From Hamiltosporidium tvaerminnensis (lineage: Eukaryota; Microsporidia; Dubosqiidae): a DNA stretch of 64,000 bases. This document shows, one piece after another, positions 32,913 to 43,734 of this stretch (within the stretch, counting starts at the first letter, position 1; every line of letters starts with the position of its first letter). The stretch covers positions 62,001 through 126,000 of the forward strand of contig JAKIMF020000007.1 in assembly GCA_022605425.2 (NCBI GenBank). Reading direction: 5' to 3'. A program made the translations under genes and the position numbers. The notes under the pieces are model-generated. The model ran no database searches and had not been told where the DNA came from. It saw nothing but the letters and a program-made list of their open reading frames with translations.

Positions 32913-34430
32913 TTAGCTTTTACTTCCTTTTACTCCTGTAAAATTACTCATAACTAATTCCATCATTTTTGAATCTATATTTGGTGTGGTTTCGAGTCTT
33001 TTTTTTATTTCGTCTAAATAATCATCAAAGAATTCTGAACATCGACGAAATACACGAATTCCGAGTTCATTAGAACATAAATCTGTTAAGTTTGACAGAA
33101 AAAGATTTAAAACAAACCTGGGTTGAAATCTTAAGATTTTTTGTATGGAATAATTACCGATTGGGTGTTTCAATAATCGATAACCGTTGGCTCCGATATA
33201 TTTAACGATACTAGTTTGTAAATCTTTAGATTCAGCAAGCGAAATTATTATTTGTACAACGTATGCTCCGTATTTTGTAGCAGAAATGGGGCCAATGTCA
33301 TAACCAAGCTGATTAACGACAAGAAATATCTGTTCTTGTGTGAGTGTCTTTAATATGGTTTGCATTATTATGTTTGTGTGCATTCCAACAGCTACTTCCT
33401 TTGTATTTATAAAGATGAAATCTAATATACCAAGACTTGCAAGGGATTGCATTCTTTTGACTTCGTTGATTGAAAAAAATTTAGACATTTTTGTAAAATA
33501 TGATACCTTCTCTTCAAACGTCGAGTTTTCGGATAAATTATCTAGTGGTAAGCATTCTTCAGAATCATCTTCGGGCATTTCAATGGATTCAACATCCATC
33601 AATACACTTAAATTAGAAAGCGTAATTTTCTCAGCTTCATTTTGTGACTGTAAATTTCTCCATGGTTCATAGAATACTCTGGTAGATTCGAAATCTTCTG
33701 GAGAAAATATTCTTTTTGTGTCAATTAAGGAGGAAAATGAAATCGGGACAACGCCATAATATTGTGAGTAAAAATTTATTGCATCTGGAATATTCCAAAA
33801 ATGAACGTAGATAGAAGAAAATATTTTTTCATATTTTTTTACACGTTTGTCGTTGTCCAAACATAATTTTAAAAATGGTTCCGTAAAAATTGACTCTGTA
33901 ACTGAATAGTCTGATGCGTCTGGTGTTGCTCCGAATGTAATCCTGCGAGATTTCATTTCTTCTTGGTCTAGTATTGTAGATTGTATGTCATTTTTTGAAT
34001 TAAAGAGATAAGATATGTTTGTTTTACATTTTAAATTTTCATTGGTGGAATTTTTAAGTTCGGGAAAATCCGAGAATTCTACTTTTTCGTCTATTGTATG
34101 TTTTACTTGTTTTTCAGTATCGTTATTGCTTTTTTTGCTCCAAACATCCCCATAGCTTGGAGATCTATATTTAAGTATACAATTTTTCATAAGTTTACTT
34201 ATTTCTTTAGATACAGATATTCTTAATGGATCATTTAAACTCGGACTCTTCGAATCTTTAACTTGTTTTTTAAACTTACCACGAGATTTTGTTACCATAG
34301 AATTGTTCGCGACGAATTTAAATGGTCTGTTCATTTCAAATGTATTGTCCTCTCCATTTTCTATCGAAATCATTAATATATTTGTTGGTTTTTCGATTAC
34401 ACTATGTTTTTTTTCCATATATGGCAACAT
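32913..34430 (-). CDS. Puf-domain RNA-binding protein, Jsn1/Puf2-like
   Basis: Pumilio repeats bind 3' UTR sequences and control mRNA fate. The C-terminal ~180 residues (about 320-495) hold Puf helices: VGMHTNIIMQTILKTL, KYGAYVVQIIISLAE, GNYSIQKILRFQP and ELGIRVFRRCSEF. These fit the x-G-x-x-V-x-Q-x-I pattern, with fewer and more degenerate repeats than the canonical eight. Around residues 205-275 (IYVHFWNIPDAINFYSQYYG) there may be an RRM-like fold, which together with a degenerate Puf array is the Jsn1/Puf1-Puf2 arrangement. The N-terminal ~200 residues are Ser/Asn-rich and disordered. The first ATG (34430) gives 505 aa; the in-frame TTG two codons earlier is not used here. AAAGGAG lies 26 bases upstream instead of CCC. 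Confidence 0.75.
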   Translation of the reverse strand: MLPYMEKKHSVIEKPTNILMISIENGEDNTFEMNRPFKFVANNSMVTKSRGKFKKQVKDSKSPSLNDPLRISVSKEISKLMKNCILKYRSPSYGDVWSKKSNNDTEKQVKHTIDEKVEFSDFPELKNSTNENLKCKTNISYLFNSKNDIQSTILDQEEMKSRRITFGATPDASDYSVTESIFTEPFLKLCLDNDKRVKKYEKIFSSIYVHFWNIPDAINFYSQYYGVVPISFSSLIDTKRIFSPEDFESTRVFYEPWRNLQSQNEAEKITLSNLSVLMDVESIEMPEDDSEECLPLDNLSENSTFEEKVSYFTKMSKFFSINEVKRMQSLASLGILDFIFINTKEVAVGMHTNIIMQTILKTLTQEQIFLVVNQLGYDIGPISATKYGAYVVQIIISLAESKDLQTSIVKYIGANGYRLLKHPIGNYSIQKILRFQPRFVLNLFLSNLTDLCSNELGIRVFRRCSEFFDDYLDEIKKRLETTPNIDSKMMELVMSNFTGVKGSKS

Positions 34431-34455
34431 TTTCAATTTTAATAAAGTTTCTAAA

Positions 34456-34462
34456 CTCCTTT
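34456..34462 (-). promoter_or_regulatory. AAAGGAG motif upstream of the Puf gene
   Basis: AAAGGAG on the minus strand, 26 bases before the ATG. The same heptamer precedes the CSC1 gene (52274-52280) and lies upstream of the Sel1-repeat gene (24551-24557), three genes that lack the CCC motif. Confidence 0.35.
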
Positions 34463-35639
34463 ATAATGTATAACTGTAATTTATAAAACCAATCAATTTC
34501 GAACTAATTAATTAATTGGTTCCAAAATTTTTGTTTCGGATTAAATAATTGTCGATTTTTGATTTCTTTTATTAGTCATATATAAACGGATCAATGAAAA
34601 ACATGATATATAAGAAACAATTCTGGTTGATTACAGATATTTATAGATTAAATTAATTGATTTGTTTAAATGAATTATTCATAGTCATACGAATATAAAA
34701 TATAATATGTATAGCGCTAGATATTCTGTGACATTTATATCATAACTTTATCAATTTATTGTATATCTATTTATAACATCATTACATGTTTTACTTACAT
34801 CACACGATAATGAAAAAAATATTTTCCCTCTATTTTCCCACTCAAGATTTTACAGATTTATTAAAACATCTTTAATATTATACCAAGAAGTTTCTAATTT
34901 ATATCTTTCTAAAAAAAAACATTTTTAGCACCGAGAGGTACAAGAGGACTGGAATAAGTAGGTAAGTTTCTTAAAAACATATTTTTGTTAATTAAATTTA
35001 TAATTACAAATATTTTTATTAAGTTCTATTTAATATATCATATTTATTCTATAAAATAATTAATTTAGATACTTAAAATAAATACCAATAATATATTACT
35101 TGTACATCGTTTGGTAAAAACCATCTTATTTTTTCTAAAAAAAGATTTTTATATTACTTTGTATTGTAATATCAAATACAAAAGAATCTTTTATAAAATT
35201 AGTAGATTTTAATTAAAAATATATTTTTTAAAAAAAATCTCTTGCTTTTTAATATATTTGACTACCTTTTACTTAAATTTGCATGTATTCTTTTTTGTTT
35301 ACACAATTTATTTTTATTATATTCGAATATCTTTTAAATGATTTTTCGTTTTGCAATAAAATCGCTTTTTATTGCTTCTTTTATTAAGATTCATTTATTT
35401 TAACTTATACTCAAAATATATTACTTATTTACACAGTTCACTCTTTTTTTACCTCGCAGTGATTCTAAAAAAATTGAAACCAACATATTCAGTCGCAAGT
35501 CAATGTTCTAGATTCTCTTGCAGAATTTCTTTTTCATGTAAAATTGGTCTTTTGGATCAACTAATTTCAACACTCACAGGTTCTTCTGTTTTTCCCGCCA
35601 AAATTCTTATTTTAAACTAACATAGTTCATTGATTTCTA
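34463..35639. other. intergenic with a repeat-tail fragment
   Basis: CACCGAGAGGTACAAGAGGA followed by CTGGAATAAGTAGG at 34929-34962 is the 3' tail of the short R family without its head (R6). No gene is seen; an 82-codon plus frame at 35372-35620 is unsupported. Confidence 0.5.
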
Positions 35640-35792
35640 ATAAGTTCTTTATTTGTCCCTTTTTTTGGTTTAATCGGTTGCAACCCAAAATATAGAATCT
35701 GCTCATGGATCGGTGAGGTTTATATTCCACAAAAATGTCAAAAATATTTTCCCACCAATTTCACACACTCATTGTTAAGAAGATAGTTTTAA
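35640..35792 (-). repeat. short dispersed repeat R2 (partial)
   Basis: On the minus strand: CTTCTTAACAATGAGTGTGT, GAAATTGGTGGG, then GTGGAATATAAACCTCAC (35713-35730) and GGTTGCAACCGATTAAA. The tail end is missing. Confidence 0.65.
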
Positions 35793-37241
35793 ATCGTGTT
35801 TCTCTCTTCACCTCAAATGTATGTAATGAATTAAAATAGTTAATTATTACTTTATTTGGAAATTTTTTGTAGATATAAATAATTTGTTTCTTAAACATCA
35901 AAGAATAATTGAAGTATTATTATTAACATCTTTTTTATTTATTAATGTTTGGGAGAAAAATAATTCTAGAAATTTGGTGTATCTTTACATTGCAATAATT
36001 TTTGATTATAAATAAATGAATTATGAATCTAATAGAAGAAAACTTATTAGAAAACATTATAAATGATACAAATAATTTCTGTTAGGAGAAGACAAATGGA
36101 TAGTAAAAATACATTAAATTTAGTGTCAGAAATCAGAAAGGTTTTTATATTTGTAATTAAATAAAAATAGGAAAGCTATAGATGATTATTTACTTGATTT
36201 GAATATATTTAATGAACAAGGAAGAAGTCAAAAAATAAAAACGAGGCAGTTTTCTGCGATATTATAATTGATACAAAGAATAGTAGTAAAGTTATTATTA
36301 CCATTCTAAATAAATTTGATTGGAATTGCGATATATGATCTTTAAAATTGTATGACAGACCTATTCATTGCAATAATTTATTGTTTGGTATAATCTAGTT
36401 TGATAGGATTTAATTTAGATATCTACAATATATTACGTATTTTTAATTTAAATTATTTGTAGATATTAATTAAACGCCTCAGACAAAGTCGAGTTTTAAA
36501 TTTTCAAATAAAACAAGTATCTTTGCTTAGACTTAAGAAATGCGTATAGAAACGTATAAAGTAACTTTGAAAAATTCTTTTCTGATTTTTGAATCTAAAA
36601 TATAAACAAATTTTATTGGTAACTAAAAATCTATTAATTCTTATTTAAAGATTTATTCAGAAATAAATTTTTATGATATAAGATAGAATAATTTTGTGAG
36701 TAAATATTTAAAAAAGTTACCTTAAAAATCTTTAAATTGCCAGAATATACTCTATCGATACTATCAAAAAAATAAATAAATTTAATTTCTTTAGTAAAGA
36801 ATATTGGCTTTAAATTTTATTGCTGATTAGTATATAGAGATGAAAATCGATGGTTATGTTATAGATTTTAAACAAATGGATTCATCCTGTAATATGAAGC
36901 AAAAGATTAATTAAGAAAGTATACATGGGACTATTTATTTAAAGGCATATTTATTTGGCCTAAAATTTTAAATTGATCGATTTTTATAGTAAAAAAGAGG
37001 CAATCCACACAAATAATATTAAAAAGATAATACATGTCGTATAAATAATTTGTAAAATATTGTGTTTCAATATGTTGCATAGATATGTCGTATGGGCATG
37101 AAAAAGATCTAATTGTAACTTTGTAAATTCAATATCAAGTAAATTAGTATTTCATGTGTTTAAAAGACCATGTGAATGAAAATTTATTGAATTTTAAACT
37201 TAATCGATTTATTATAGAATATATATTTCCGATTTTTAAGA
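35793..37241. other. intergenic, possible gene scraps
   Basis: Around 36023-36240 short plus-strand frames (MNLIEENLLENIINDTNNF and LLDLNIFNEQGRS) look protein-like but are broken by stops and shifts. They may be remains of a small gene; the family is not recognised. Confidence 0.35.
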
Positions 37242-37245
37242 CCCC
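37242..37245 (+). promoter_or_regulatory. CCCC start-proximal motif
   Basis: AAGACCCCAAAATG: the motif lies three bases before the ATG of the 300-aa gene. Confidence 0.7.
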
Positions 37246-37248
37246 AAA

Positions 37249-38151
37249 ATGTTTTTTGATTATGGAATTTTTTATTATAAAAAAGTTTCAATCATAAATC
37301 TACGTAGTAAAATTATTATTTCAAATTCTGATGTTAAAGTTGTACCGTTTAACATTAAAATCAACGATTTACATGGTATTTTACACGAGGAAACATCTAA
37401 TTTGGGTAAAATAATTGAAAAACCTTCAAAAATCTTGAAAATGGAGGGAGATGCAAAAAACAATTTAAAGATATTTTTAGGATTAACAAATTCTTACATT
37501 CCTTCAATCAGCAACCCAACTGAATTACAAAAAAGTATTTTGGAAATCTTAACAGAAGACAATTCTAAATACGAATCTATTACCGATAAGAAAATATCTG
37601 GTCCTCTTAAATTTTCTAAGAAAAAAAATAAAAATATTTTTGATTCTCAAAATGATAAGATTTGTCTGTATTTGTATAGTAAAGGTGAAAAGGTAGAATT
37701 AAGTGAACAGAACAAATTTATAAATAAATTTCATAACGAATTTTGTACAAAAAAAGCAATTGAAAATTCAACTTTGGAATTGGAAGAAGAATACACAGAA
37801 ATGCTCAACAACATATATAGGGTAATAGAAAGTCCGGAAATAGAAATATTTTCAAATAATGAAAATACAAATATTCTTGATTTTCTATTAGAAAAATATA
37901 CCAAATTAAGAAATATAGAAAATATTGTTTCTCTATATAAAGAAAATCTTAAATTGTGTCGTATTAATAATAATTATTACCCTGAAGTATCTGTTTATAA
38001 TCATTTCGTTGTTTATTTAAATGACCGTACAGATATAAATTTATGTAAAATAAAAGATTTCTGGTTTGAACCTACAACTTGCAATGAAAAAGGTATTCTT
38101 AGATTTATCGAGGATTCATTATTTAAGTTAAATAAAAAAGATTTTTTTTAA
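37249..38151 (+). CDS. hypothetical 300-aa protein
   Basis: I do not recognise this protein. It is polar, Lys/Asn/Glu-rich, without membrane segments or signal peptide. Residues about 185-245 are predicted helical and acidic (EEEYTEMLNNIYRVIE). The C-terminal ~60 residues are more hydrophobic and Cys-containing (VYNHFVVYLNDR, KDFWFEPTTCNEKGILRFIE) and look like a folded domain. The intact 300-codon frame and CCCC just before the ATG make it a solid gene. It is first of three plus-strand genes with spacers of 338 and 418 bp, each with its own CCC motif, so they are separate transcription units. Confidence 0.7.
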   Translation: MFFDYGIFYYKKVSIINLRSKIIISNSDVKVVPFNIKINDLHGILHEETSNLGKIIEKPSKILKMEGDAKNNLKIFLGLTNSYIPSISNPTELQKSILEILTEDNSKYESITDKKISGPLKFSKKKNKNIFDSQNDKICLYLYSKGEKVELSEQNKFINKFHNEFCTKKAIENSTLELEEEYTEMLNNIYRVIESPEIEIFSNNENTNILDFLLEKYTKLRNIENIVSLYKENLKLCRINNNYYPEVSVYNHFVVYLNDRTDINLCKIKDFWFEPTTCNEKGILRFIEDSLFKLNKKDFF

Positions 38152-38482
38152 TTTTGGTTTTTAAAACATCGTAAATTTAAGTAAAATTAAATGAATAATT
38201 TTTTTGGTATTTGTACAATCGTTTTTTAAGAACGATTCATAAAGAAATTTTTTAATTAAAAAAAGATTAGAAAAATTTATATACAAGATAGTAAATTTAA
38301 ATCATAAAATTTTTAAAGAAATTGAAAATATTTTAATTAGAGAATGTTTTAGATTTATTTTTTACTTATCTTTTCAAAAATTATACAATATATATCAAAT
38401 ATAAATTATATAATATTCTATCTAAATAAATTTTATTGTAATTTAAATTTATTCTTTGAATTTTTAACAAAAAAATTTTACT
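38152..38482. other. AT-rich spacer
   Basis: Nothing is seen besides the upstream motif of the next gene. Confidence 0.5.
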
Positions 38483-38485
38483 CCC
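38483..38485 (+). promoter_or_regulatory. CCC start-proximal motif
   Basis: ACTCCCAAAAATG: CCC lies four bases before the ATG of the SNF5-like gene. Confidence 0.7.
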
Positions 38486-38489
38486 AAAA

Positions 38490-39005
38490 ATGAAAATAAC
38501 TGAATATACAACTGGTTATCTTATTCCTATAAAGATTTCAATACCATTATTTTCATTTGAAACAAAGTTTGTTTATAATATAAAATCATCACTTAATTTG
38601 GAAACATTTATAGATATTTTACTTGTAGAATTTAAAAGTTCGATAACGAGAAGAACAATAAAAGAATCATCTTTAAAAAATGTAAAAGAACTTTTAAAAT
38701 ATCAAATATCACACCAGATACATTATTTTAATAGTTTGATTAATAATCCACGTATTAGAGATACTTCTTATGATGTACCGTTAATAATTAGTATTGAAAA
38801 GGAATCTATTTCTATAAAAGAAAATATTGTTTTACCAAGTTTTATTAATTATGAAATAGAAATATTTTGTAATGATTTTTGTATAGAAAATAATGTTTCT
38901 ACTGAGTTTTCTGGAGAAATGTCTTTTTCTTTGAGAGAACAAATTATGTGTTTTTTTGCAAATATTTCACAGGAAATGTCGGAAAATACATCAAATGCCA
39001 GTTAA
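38490..39005 (+). CDS. miniature SNF5/INI1 (SMARCB1/Sfh1-type) chromatin-remodelling subunit
   Basis: SNF5-family proteins are core subunits of SWI/SNF and RSC nucleosome remodellers in the nucleus. The 171 residues fit little more than the SNF5 domain. An initial beta-strand pair LIPIKISIPLFSFETKFVYN matches the LVPIRLDIEIxxxxLxDxFxWN start of repeat 1, and a helical segment follows (LETFIDILLVEF). The second repeat is VPLIISIEKESISIKENIVL. It ends with NYEIEIFCNDFCIENNVSTE and FSGEMSFSLREQI, matching PEEFAxxLCxDLGLxxEFxxxIxxSIREQ. Family members are usually 350-900 residues, so this is close to a bare domain. The identification is by domain pattern only. Sfh1 and Snf5 cannot be told apart here. 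Confidence 0.65.
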   Translation: MKITEYTTGYLIPIKISIPLFSFETKFVYNIKSSLNLETFIDILLVEFKSSITRRTIKESSLKNVKELLKYQISHQIHYFNSLINNPRIRDTSYDVPLIISIEKESISIKENIVLPSFINYEIEIFCNDFCIENNVSTEFSGEMSFSLREQIMCFFANISQEMSENTSNAS

Positions 39006-39416
39006 ATGTTAATTTAATATAAAATATCTTTAATCAACCAAAGTTATTGTATTAATTCTATATTGCAATATAACTTGTATTTTCACTATTTAATAATTTT
39101 TACATTTTATTAAATTTTTTTTAGATTTTAATATTTTGTAATTTCTATTGCAATAAAACCAATATTTTCTCTAAATATTTTATAGTTTCTTTCTAAGATT
39201 CAAATAATTTCTATTTCAATGTACTCAGAATTTGAACAAAATTTATGTTTTTTTTTACAATTTTTAATTTTTTTTACGATCTAATATTTTGTAATTTCTA
39301 TTTTCAGTCGTTTATGATTTTATATTATTTTATTTTGGTTGACTTTAAGATATCAAAGATGAAGAATTTTATTGGTGTTTAAATTTTTGATTCAACTTAT
39401 ATTCTTCAGAAATACA
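39006..39416. other. AT-rich spacer
   Basis: No gene is seen. Confidence 0.5.
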
Positions 39417-39419
39417 CCC
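39417..39419 (+). promoter_or_regulatory. CCC start-proximal motif
   Basis: ATACACCCTTTGATG: CCC lies four bases before the ATG at 39424, which argues for that ATG rather than the TTG one codon earlier. Confidence 0.7.
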
Positions 39420-39423
39420 TTTG

Positions 39424-39801
39424 ATGAACATAGAAAATATTTATTCTAAATTGATTGGTATTCTAAACATAAAACACGAACAGCACAACGAAATATGTGA
39501 TATATTAACTGCTACAGATACTTATACACAGACAAAAATATCAAATGTAGAAAAATTTTTGTGTCCGACCGAAGCTAATTTTCAATTGCCTAATGTTTTT
39601 TTAAGAACTAAGAAAATAGCAGAATGTGAACAATTAGTAGGTGATAGAACACATGTAGATATTGAAAAATGGAATGAATGTTTAAATGAATTGGAAAAAA
39701 TATGTGAATTCGAGTTTGAAGAACCCGAGTTTATAGAAAGTAGTGAGAATGATCTTTACGATGAAGAATTCATTGAAAGAAATATTAAACAAAGAAGTTA
39801 A
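39424..39801 (+). CDS. hypothetical acidic 125-aa protein
   Basis: This small protein of unknown function has a helical first half (NIENIYSKLIGILNIKHEQH). The C terminus is strongly acidic (LEKICEFEFEEPEFIESSE, ENDLYDEEFIE) and ends in a basic tetrad (KQRS). There is no membrane segment or recognised domain. The size and acidic tail would suit a subunit of a nuclear complex, but that is only a guess. The CCC motif and codon-rich composition support a real gene. Confidence 0.6.
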   Translation: MNIENIYSKLIGILNIKHEQHNEICDILTATDTYTQTKISNVEKFLCPTEANFQLPNVFLRTKKIAECEQLVGDRTHVDIEKWNECLNELEKICEFEFEEPEFIESSENDLYDEEFIERNIKQRS

Positions 39802-40799
39802 ATTTTTTATTTCTTAAAATAGTAAATTTAAAATATTTTAATGTGGTATTTATGAATCAAATTCCTTTTTTATTAATATTATTGACTTTAAATTTTCAAT
39901 CTGTGAATCAAAATATTTTAAATAAATTTGTTTGAATCATACAATGTACTTTGGTTTTATTTTTCGATAACATTTAATAGTTTCATATTTTTTGAATAAT
40001 ATTTTTCGAGTTATCTGTATTTTGTATTCGTTTTCATAAAACAAAAAATTAGATTTTTTTACAATTTGTATAGGATTTATTGATTTTTAGTGAGAAGATG
40101 GATCAAAATATAACTAAGAATATTGGTTTGGATTGGTAAGTAAAAACGATATATAGTCGTTGTTGTTTAGTTTTCTGAGTAAATGAAAATTATATTTAGG
40201 TTTGTCTTCCTAAAAGAAAAAACATATAGCTATTTTTTGAAAAGATCTTATTTTTGTTAAATAGAAATATTTTCATTGCTTTATTCAGGAATAAAAATTG
40301 GTATTTTTTTCTTATCAAGAATCTATATCAAAGAATGTCATAATTTGTCATGATTTAATTCTAAATATGAAATGCAAATAGTTACTAGTATAATAGTCCT
40401 CTACGTCGCGGCAACCGTCTTAATTTTGGCTTTACCAAAAAAATACAGATAACTTTTGGATTTATATCCTTAACCCTTATAATTTGAGCTATAGTTTTTG
40501 AATAATTTAATTTATACTTCTTTAGCCTCATCTAGTCTCTTTGCTCAAATATTTTCTCTTTCCTTCATATCTGATTTTCTAACCGCCTTTGGACGATTTC
40601 TTAATAAAATTAAAGACACCTTTACACACGCATTTTAATCGATTTATATTCTACTTGCTTTTCAGTTTCATATTCTTAGACCATATTTTCTACTTATTTT
40701 GCTAAGTTTACCATTTATTTTTATCGAATTCTATTTTCTTTTGTTGAATATTTTTTTGTGAAACGTTTTCATTAGTTTTAGAGAGAGAATACACATATT
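39802..40799. other. intergenic, nothing supported
   Basis: A 13-codon frame at 40098 ends in TGGTAAGTA, resembling a microsporidian 5' splice site (GTAAGT), but no continuing exon is seen. Confidence 0.45.
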
Positions 40800-40996
40800 A
40801 AAAACTATCTGGTTAGCAAGGTGTGCATAAAATTAGCGTGAAGTTCTTTGTTGCCATTTTGGTGGGATATAAACCACATTAGACCTATAGGCTAATCTCC
40901 TATAATCCCGAATTTGAACAGATTAAAAGAAACAAATTGTAATTTTTCATTTGTTCATCCTTGACTCTGAGAGGTAAAAGAGGAATAGAATAAGAC
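40800..40996 (+). repeat. short dispersed repeat R3
   Basis: AAAACTATCTGGTTAGCAAG head, GTGGGATATAAACCAC hairpin at 40862-40877, TATAGGCTAATCTCCTATA hairpin near 40888, and the GAGAGGTAAAAGAGGAATAG tail. Aligns throughout with R4 and R5. Confidence 0.85.
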
Positions 40997-41274
40997 AGAA
41001 GTAAGAAACGCTTTCATTGTCTGAAAAAAAGAGTATTTCTGTGCGAATTGATTGAAATGTATATTAAATGATTGTATAATTTCGTGGCTATCTTTATTGG
41101 ATATTTCTTAATTTAAGCAGTTATATAATTCAATTATATTATCAGAAGCTTAATAAAAATTTTAATAATAAATAACATATGACCAAGTGGCATAAATGCA
41201 TAACAACGGTAAGTCTGTTCTTCTTTCTTCATCTATCAGAAACTTTTCAAAAAGAAAATAAAAGTAACGTGTTG

Positions 41275-41560
41275 GATTGAATCTTACTCGCTTATTATCA
41301 ATATCCTCGGTATTACAGCTCTGCACGTGCTTTGGCCGCTTTCAGTAATAACGCCCACCGGTCTATTTCCGTAGGTTGTTTACTTTTTAAGGTTTCGTAA
41401 CACGGTGATTTTACGGGGAGGCTTGTTAGACCTTCGCTCAGCCCCAACCTTGACAACAAGTCCCCTTTAGTCACATCTTACGACAAGCAGAGAATACTCC
41501 AAGCAAATCTTGCTTCCAGCATAGTGAGGTCTTACTCTCTTATGGTAAACATAAAAAAAT
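41275..41560 (-). repeat. GC-rich structured island, possible divergent long-repeat copy E or ncRNA
   Basis: This stretch is near 45-50% G/C by eye in a strongly AT-rich window. No open frame survives on either strand. The minus strand shows a stem AAGCAA-GAT-TTGCTT and GC-rich potential stems (GGGGCTGAGC with GCCTCCCC). It ends in a TACCGAGG block like the ACCGAGGGAG tail of copy D, and the blocks GCTCAGCCCC/GCTCACCCTGGG and TAGGTTGTTT/GTTCTACAC suggest distant homology to copy D. rRNA, SRP and RNase P signatures were looked for and not found. Confidence 0.45.
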
Positions 41561-41871
41561 GCGTTCATTCTTATGTTGTATCACAACCTTGAAAGGCTTA
41601 CGAAATACTTTGTTTTAAAGTTTGCTTGAAACTGATAAACATTTCGATGGTTCTAAAGCCCACTTCTGCATTTTATTATTGGTTGTGTAAGATTTATGAA
41701 CAAATCATTAGAGTCATATTATATATCAGAATACAGTGATTGGTGGTGCCTTACATTTCTCTAGCTTATTAAAAAATTTTAAGTAAATGGGTCATCGTGA
41801 AATTATATGATCATATAATAGAAGATTCGTATTTAGATCAACGTCTTGTCTACTACTACTAAGTAGCGCTA

Positions 41872-41995
41872 CAGTTCTTAAGAGCTCGCCTTCCCCAATG
41901 ATATTTTTCCATTATTCTCTATTTCGTGCCTTTGTTTTTCATTGTCTCACATTAAGCCTTCTCGGGTCTTTTTGCGCAGTAATGTCTTATCCAAA
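41872..41995 (-). pseudogene. LINE C-terminal relic 2
   Basis: Minus-strand translation gives LLRKKTREGLM, a stop, then a piece with NEKQRHEIENNGKISLGKAS, the same order as the relic at 5552-5795. The DNA block TGCCTTTGTTTTTCATTG followed by CACATTAAGCCTTCTCGGGT is shared between the two. It is dead, with a stop inside. Confidence 0.55.
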
Positions 41996-43717
41996 TTAAA
42001 TAAACCAGGGCTATTTTTTGATATTGTCAAATTTATTTTATTAGCCTAAAATTTGTATTGTGTTCTTCTTGTATAAAATATATATATCGGGTCTATTATT
42101 CCTAATTTTGAAATCAGTCGTTTTTGGTGTTCTGCTCTAGAATTGAACACCAATTTGGGATTCATAGCTTCGCTTAAGTTTATTTGCGATTGTTACTATA
42201 TTTTTCTTGTAGGTTGAATGGTGAGCAAACTGTTTGGAATTGGTTTTAAAATCTGAAATACCAGAAGTTATTAAATATTATTTCTTTTAAATTTTCCATT
42301 TATAATTTTCATTTTTTTCATTGTGATTATTTTAAAGATTTTATATTTCAGTTTTAGATTTATTCAGTTTCAGTACATTTTATTTTGATTTAGTCTTTGA
42401 TTTATTCAAATTAATAAAAGAACATTCTGATTCTTTTTATAATCAATTATATCATTAAAATACACTTTAATCATAAATCAGATTAATAATTTATTCTTAG
42501 ATTATTTTATGGCATTTCATTCTTTTCACAGTAATTTTGAGTTAAGACAATGTGTGATATTTTTGCTTATTCATAGCCATTATCTTGTTTTTAAAGCTAC
42601 ATCTTTAACAGTTTCAATAAATTTATATTTCATTTTCTTTTTTTCATTCACTTTATTCATAAATCTTTCATTTATTTTTTATCTTTCCGATAAACAGATC
42701 CAAGAAAAGCTAATTTCGGTTTTGCTTCATCGTTGGAAATATATTTTTTTTTTAAATACTGTCTCGGTGTAGCATTATAACTACCTTCTTTTTTATCATT
42801 TCCTATCGTTTATAAACCAGTTTTTCTTAGATTCAATTCATGATCAAAATCTTATTTTGATTAAAATAACTCAAAAAACTTCAAAATTATTTCATGAAAA
42901 ATAAGAATTTAAACTAAATTAATTCATTAATAGACACAATCCACTACAAATTACTTAATATTACTTATTCGGACTCGTAGAATACATTATTTATTCTATT
43001 TTATACATAAATCTTAAGATAAATTAATGCAATGAATTTATCTGTAAATTTAAAAAAAGAACAATTAAAAGAATTTAAAAATATAAAAACAGGTGGTAAC
43101 CAAAAATAGAAATGAATTATACTTCAATTTGAAATTTTAATATTTTAAAGATTTAACTTTGTTTTTGAGAAGAAAAATACATAATATATCTGAATTATAG
43201 AAAAATTGAAATATATCTGTCATTAATGTATGAAAAATATAATTATTTCTGTAGTATGATCATTGAAATATATTTTAAGATAAAGAATTAGGAAATATTT
43301 TAACTAGAAGAATATAATTATACTTTCATTAAAATGTATTTGAAATATATTTTTACATTTTTAAAAAATACAAATATTTGAAAATATAAGAAATATTAAA
43401 AACTGACTTCAATAATTCAAAAAACATATATTTTCATTTACAAGCATTTGTATTTTCTTAAAAAAAGAATATTTTTTTATCAAAAATAAATAAATTAAAA
43501 AAAATAATATAATGAGAATGTCTTGCTATATGAATTTGAGTCAATAAAAAAATATTTTAATTAAATTATACTGGGTAGCTGATTAGTGTTCTTTAATATT
43601 TATTTTGTATTTTTGTCTTCTTTTTTTGTTATCAGAAGATAACAAAACAGTTTGTATTAAATATTATGAACCAATTGAAATGTTTATAGAAAAATTGGAA
43701 ATAAAAAGATGAAATTA
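41996..43717. other. intergenic, nothing supported
   Basis: An 87-codon hydrophobic plus frame (42509-42772) has an ATG but no CCC motif and the composition of translated T-rich DNA. Confidence 0.45.
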
Positions 43718-43724
43718 CCCTCCC
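43718..43724 (+). promoter_or_regulatory. double CCC start-proximal motif
   Basis: TTACCCTCCCGAAAATATAC precedes the ATG at 43735. Confidence 0.65.
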
Positions 43725-43734
43725 GAAAATATAC

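Noticed and set aside
40098-40145. Short exon-like frame followed by GTAAGT (possible spliced gene)
   Set aside because: No 3' splice site leading to an open second exon and no CCC motif.
41275-41560. Possible rRNA fragment (TTTCCGTAGGTT resembles the SSU 3' end)
   Set aside because: The neighbouring universally conserved SSU bases (GTCGTAACAAGG before it, GGAAGGATCA after it) are absent.
42509-42772. 87-aa hydrophobic ORF with ATG
   Set aside because: No start motif; Phe/Ile/Leu-rich composition is what T-rich DNA gives by chance.
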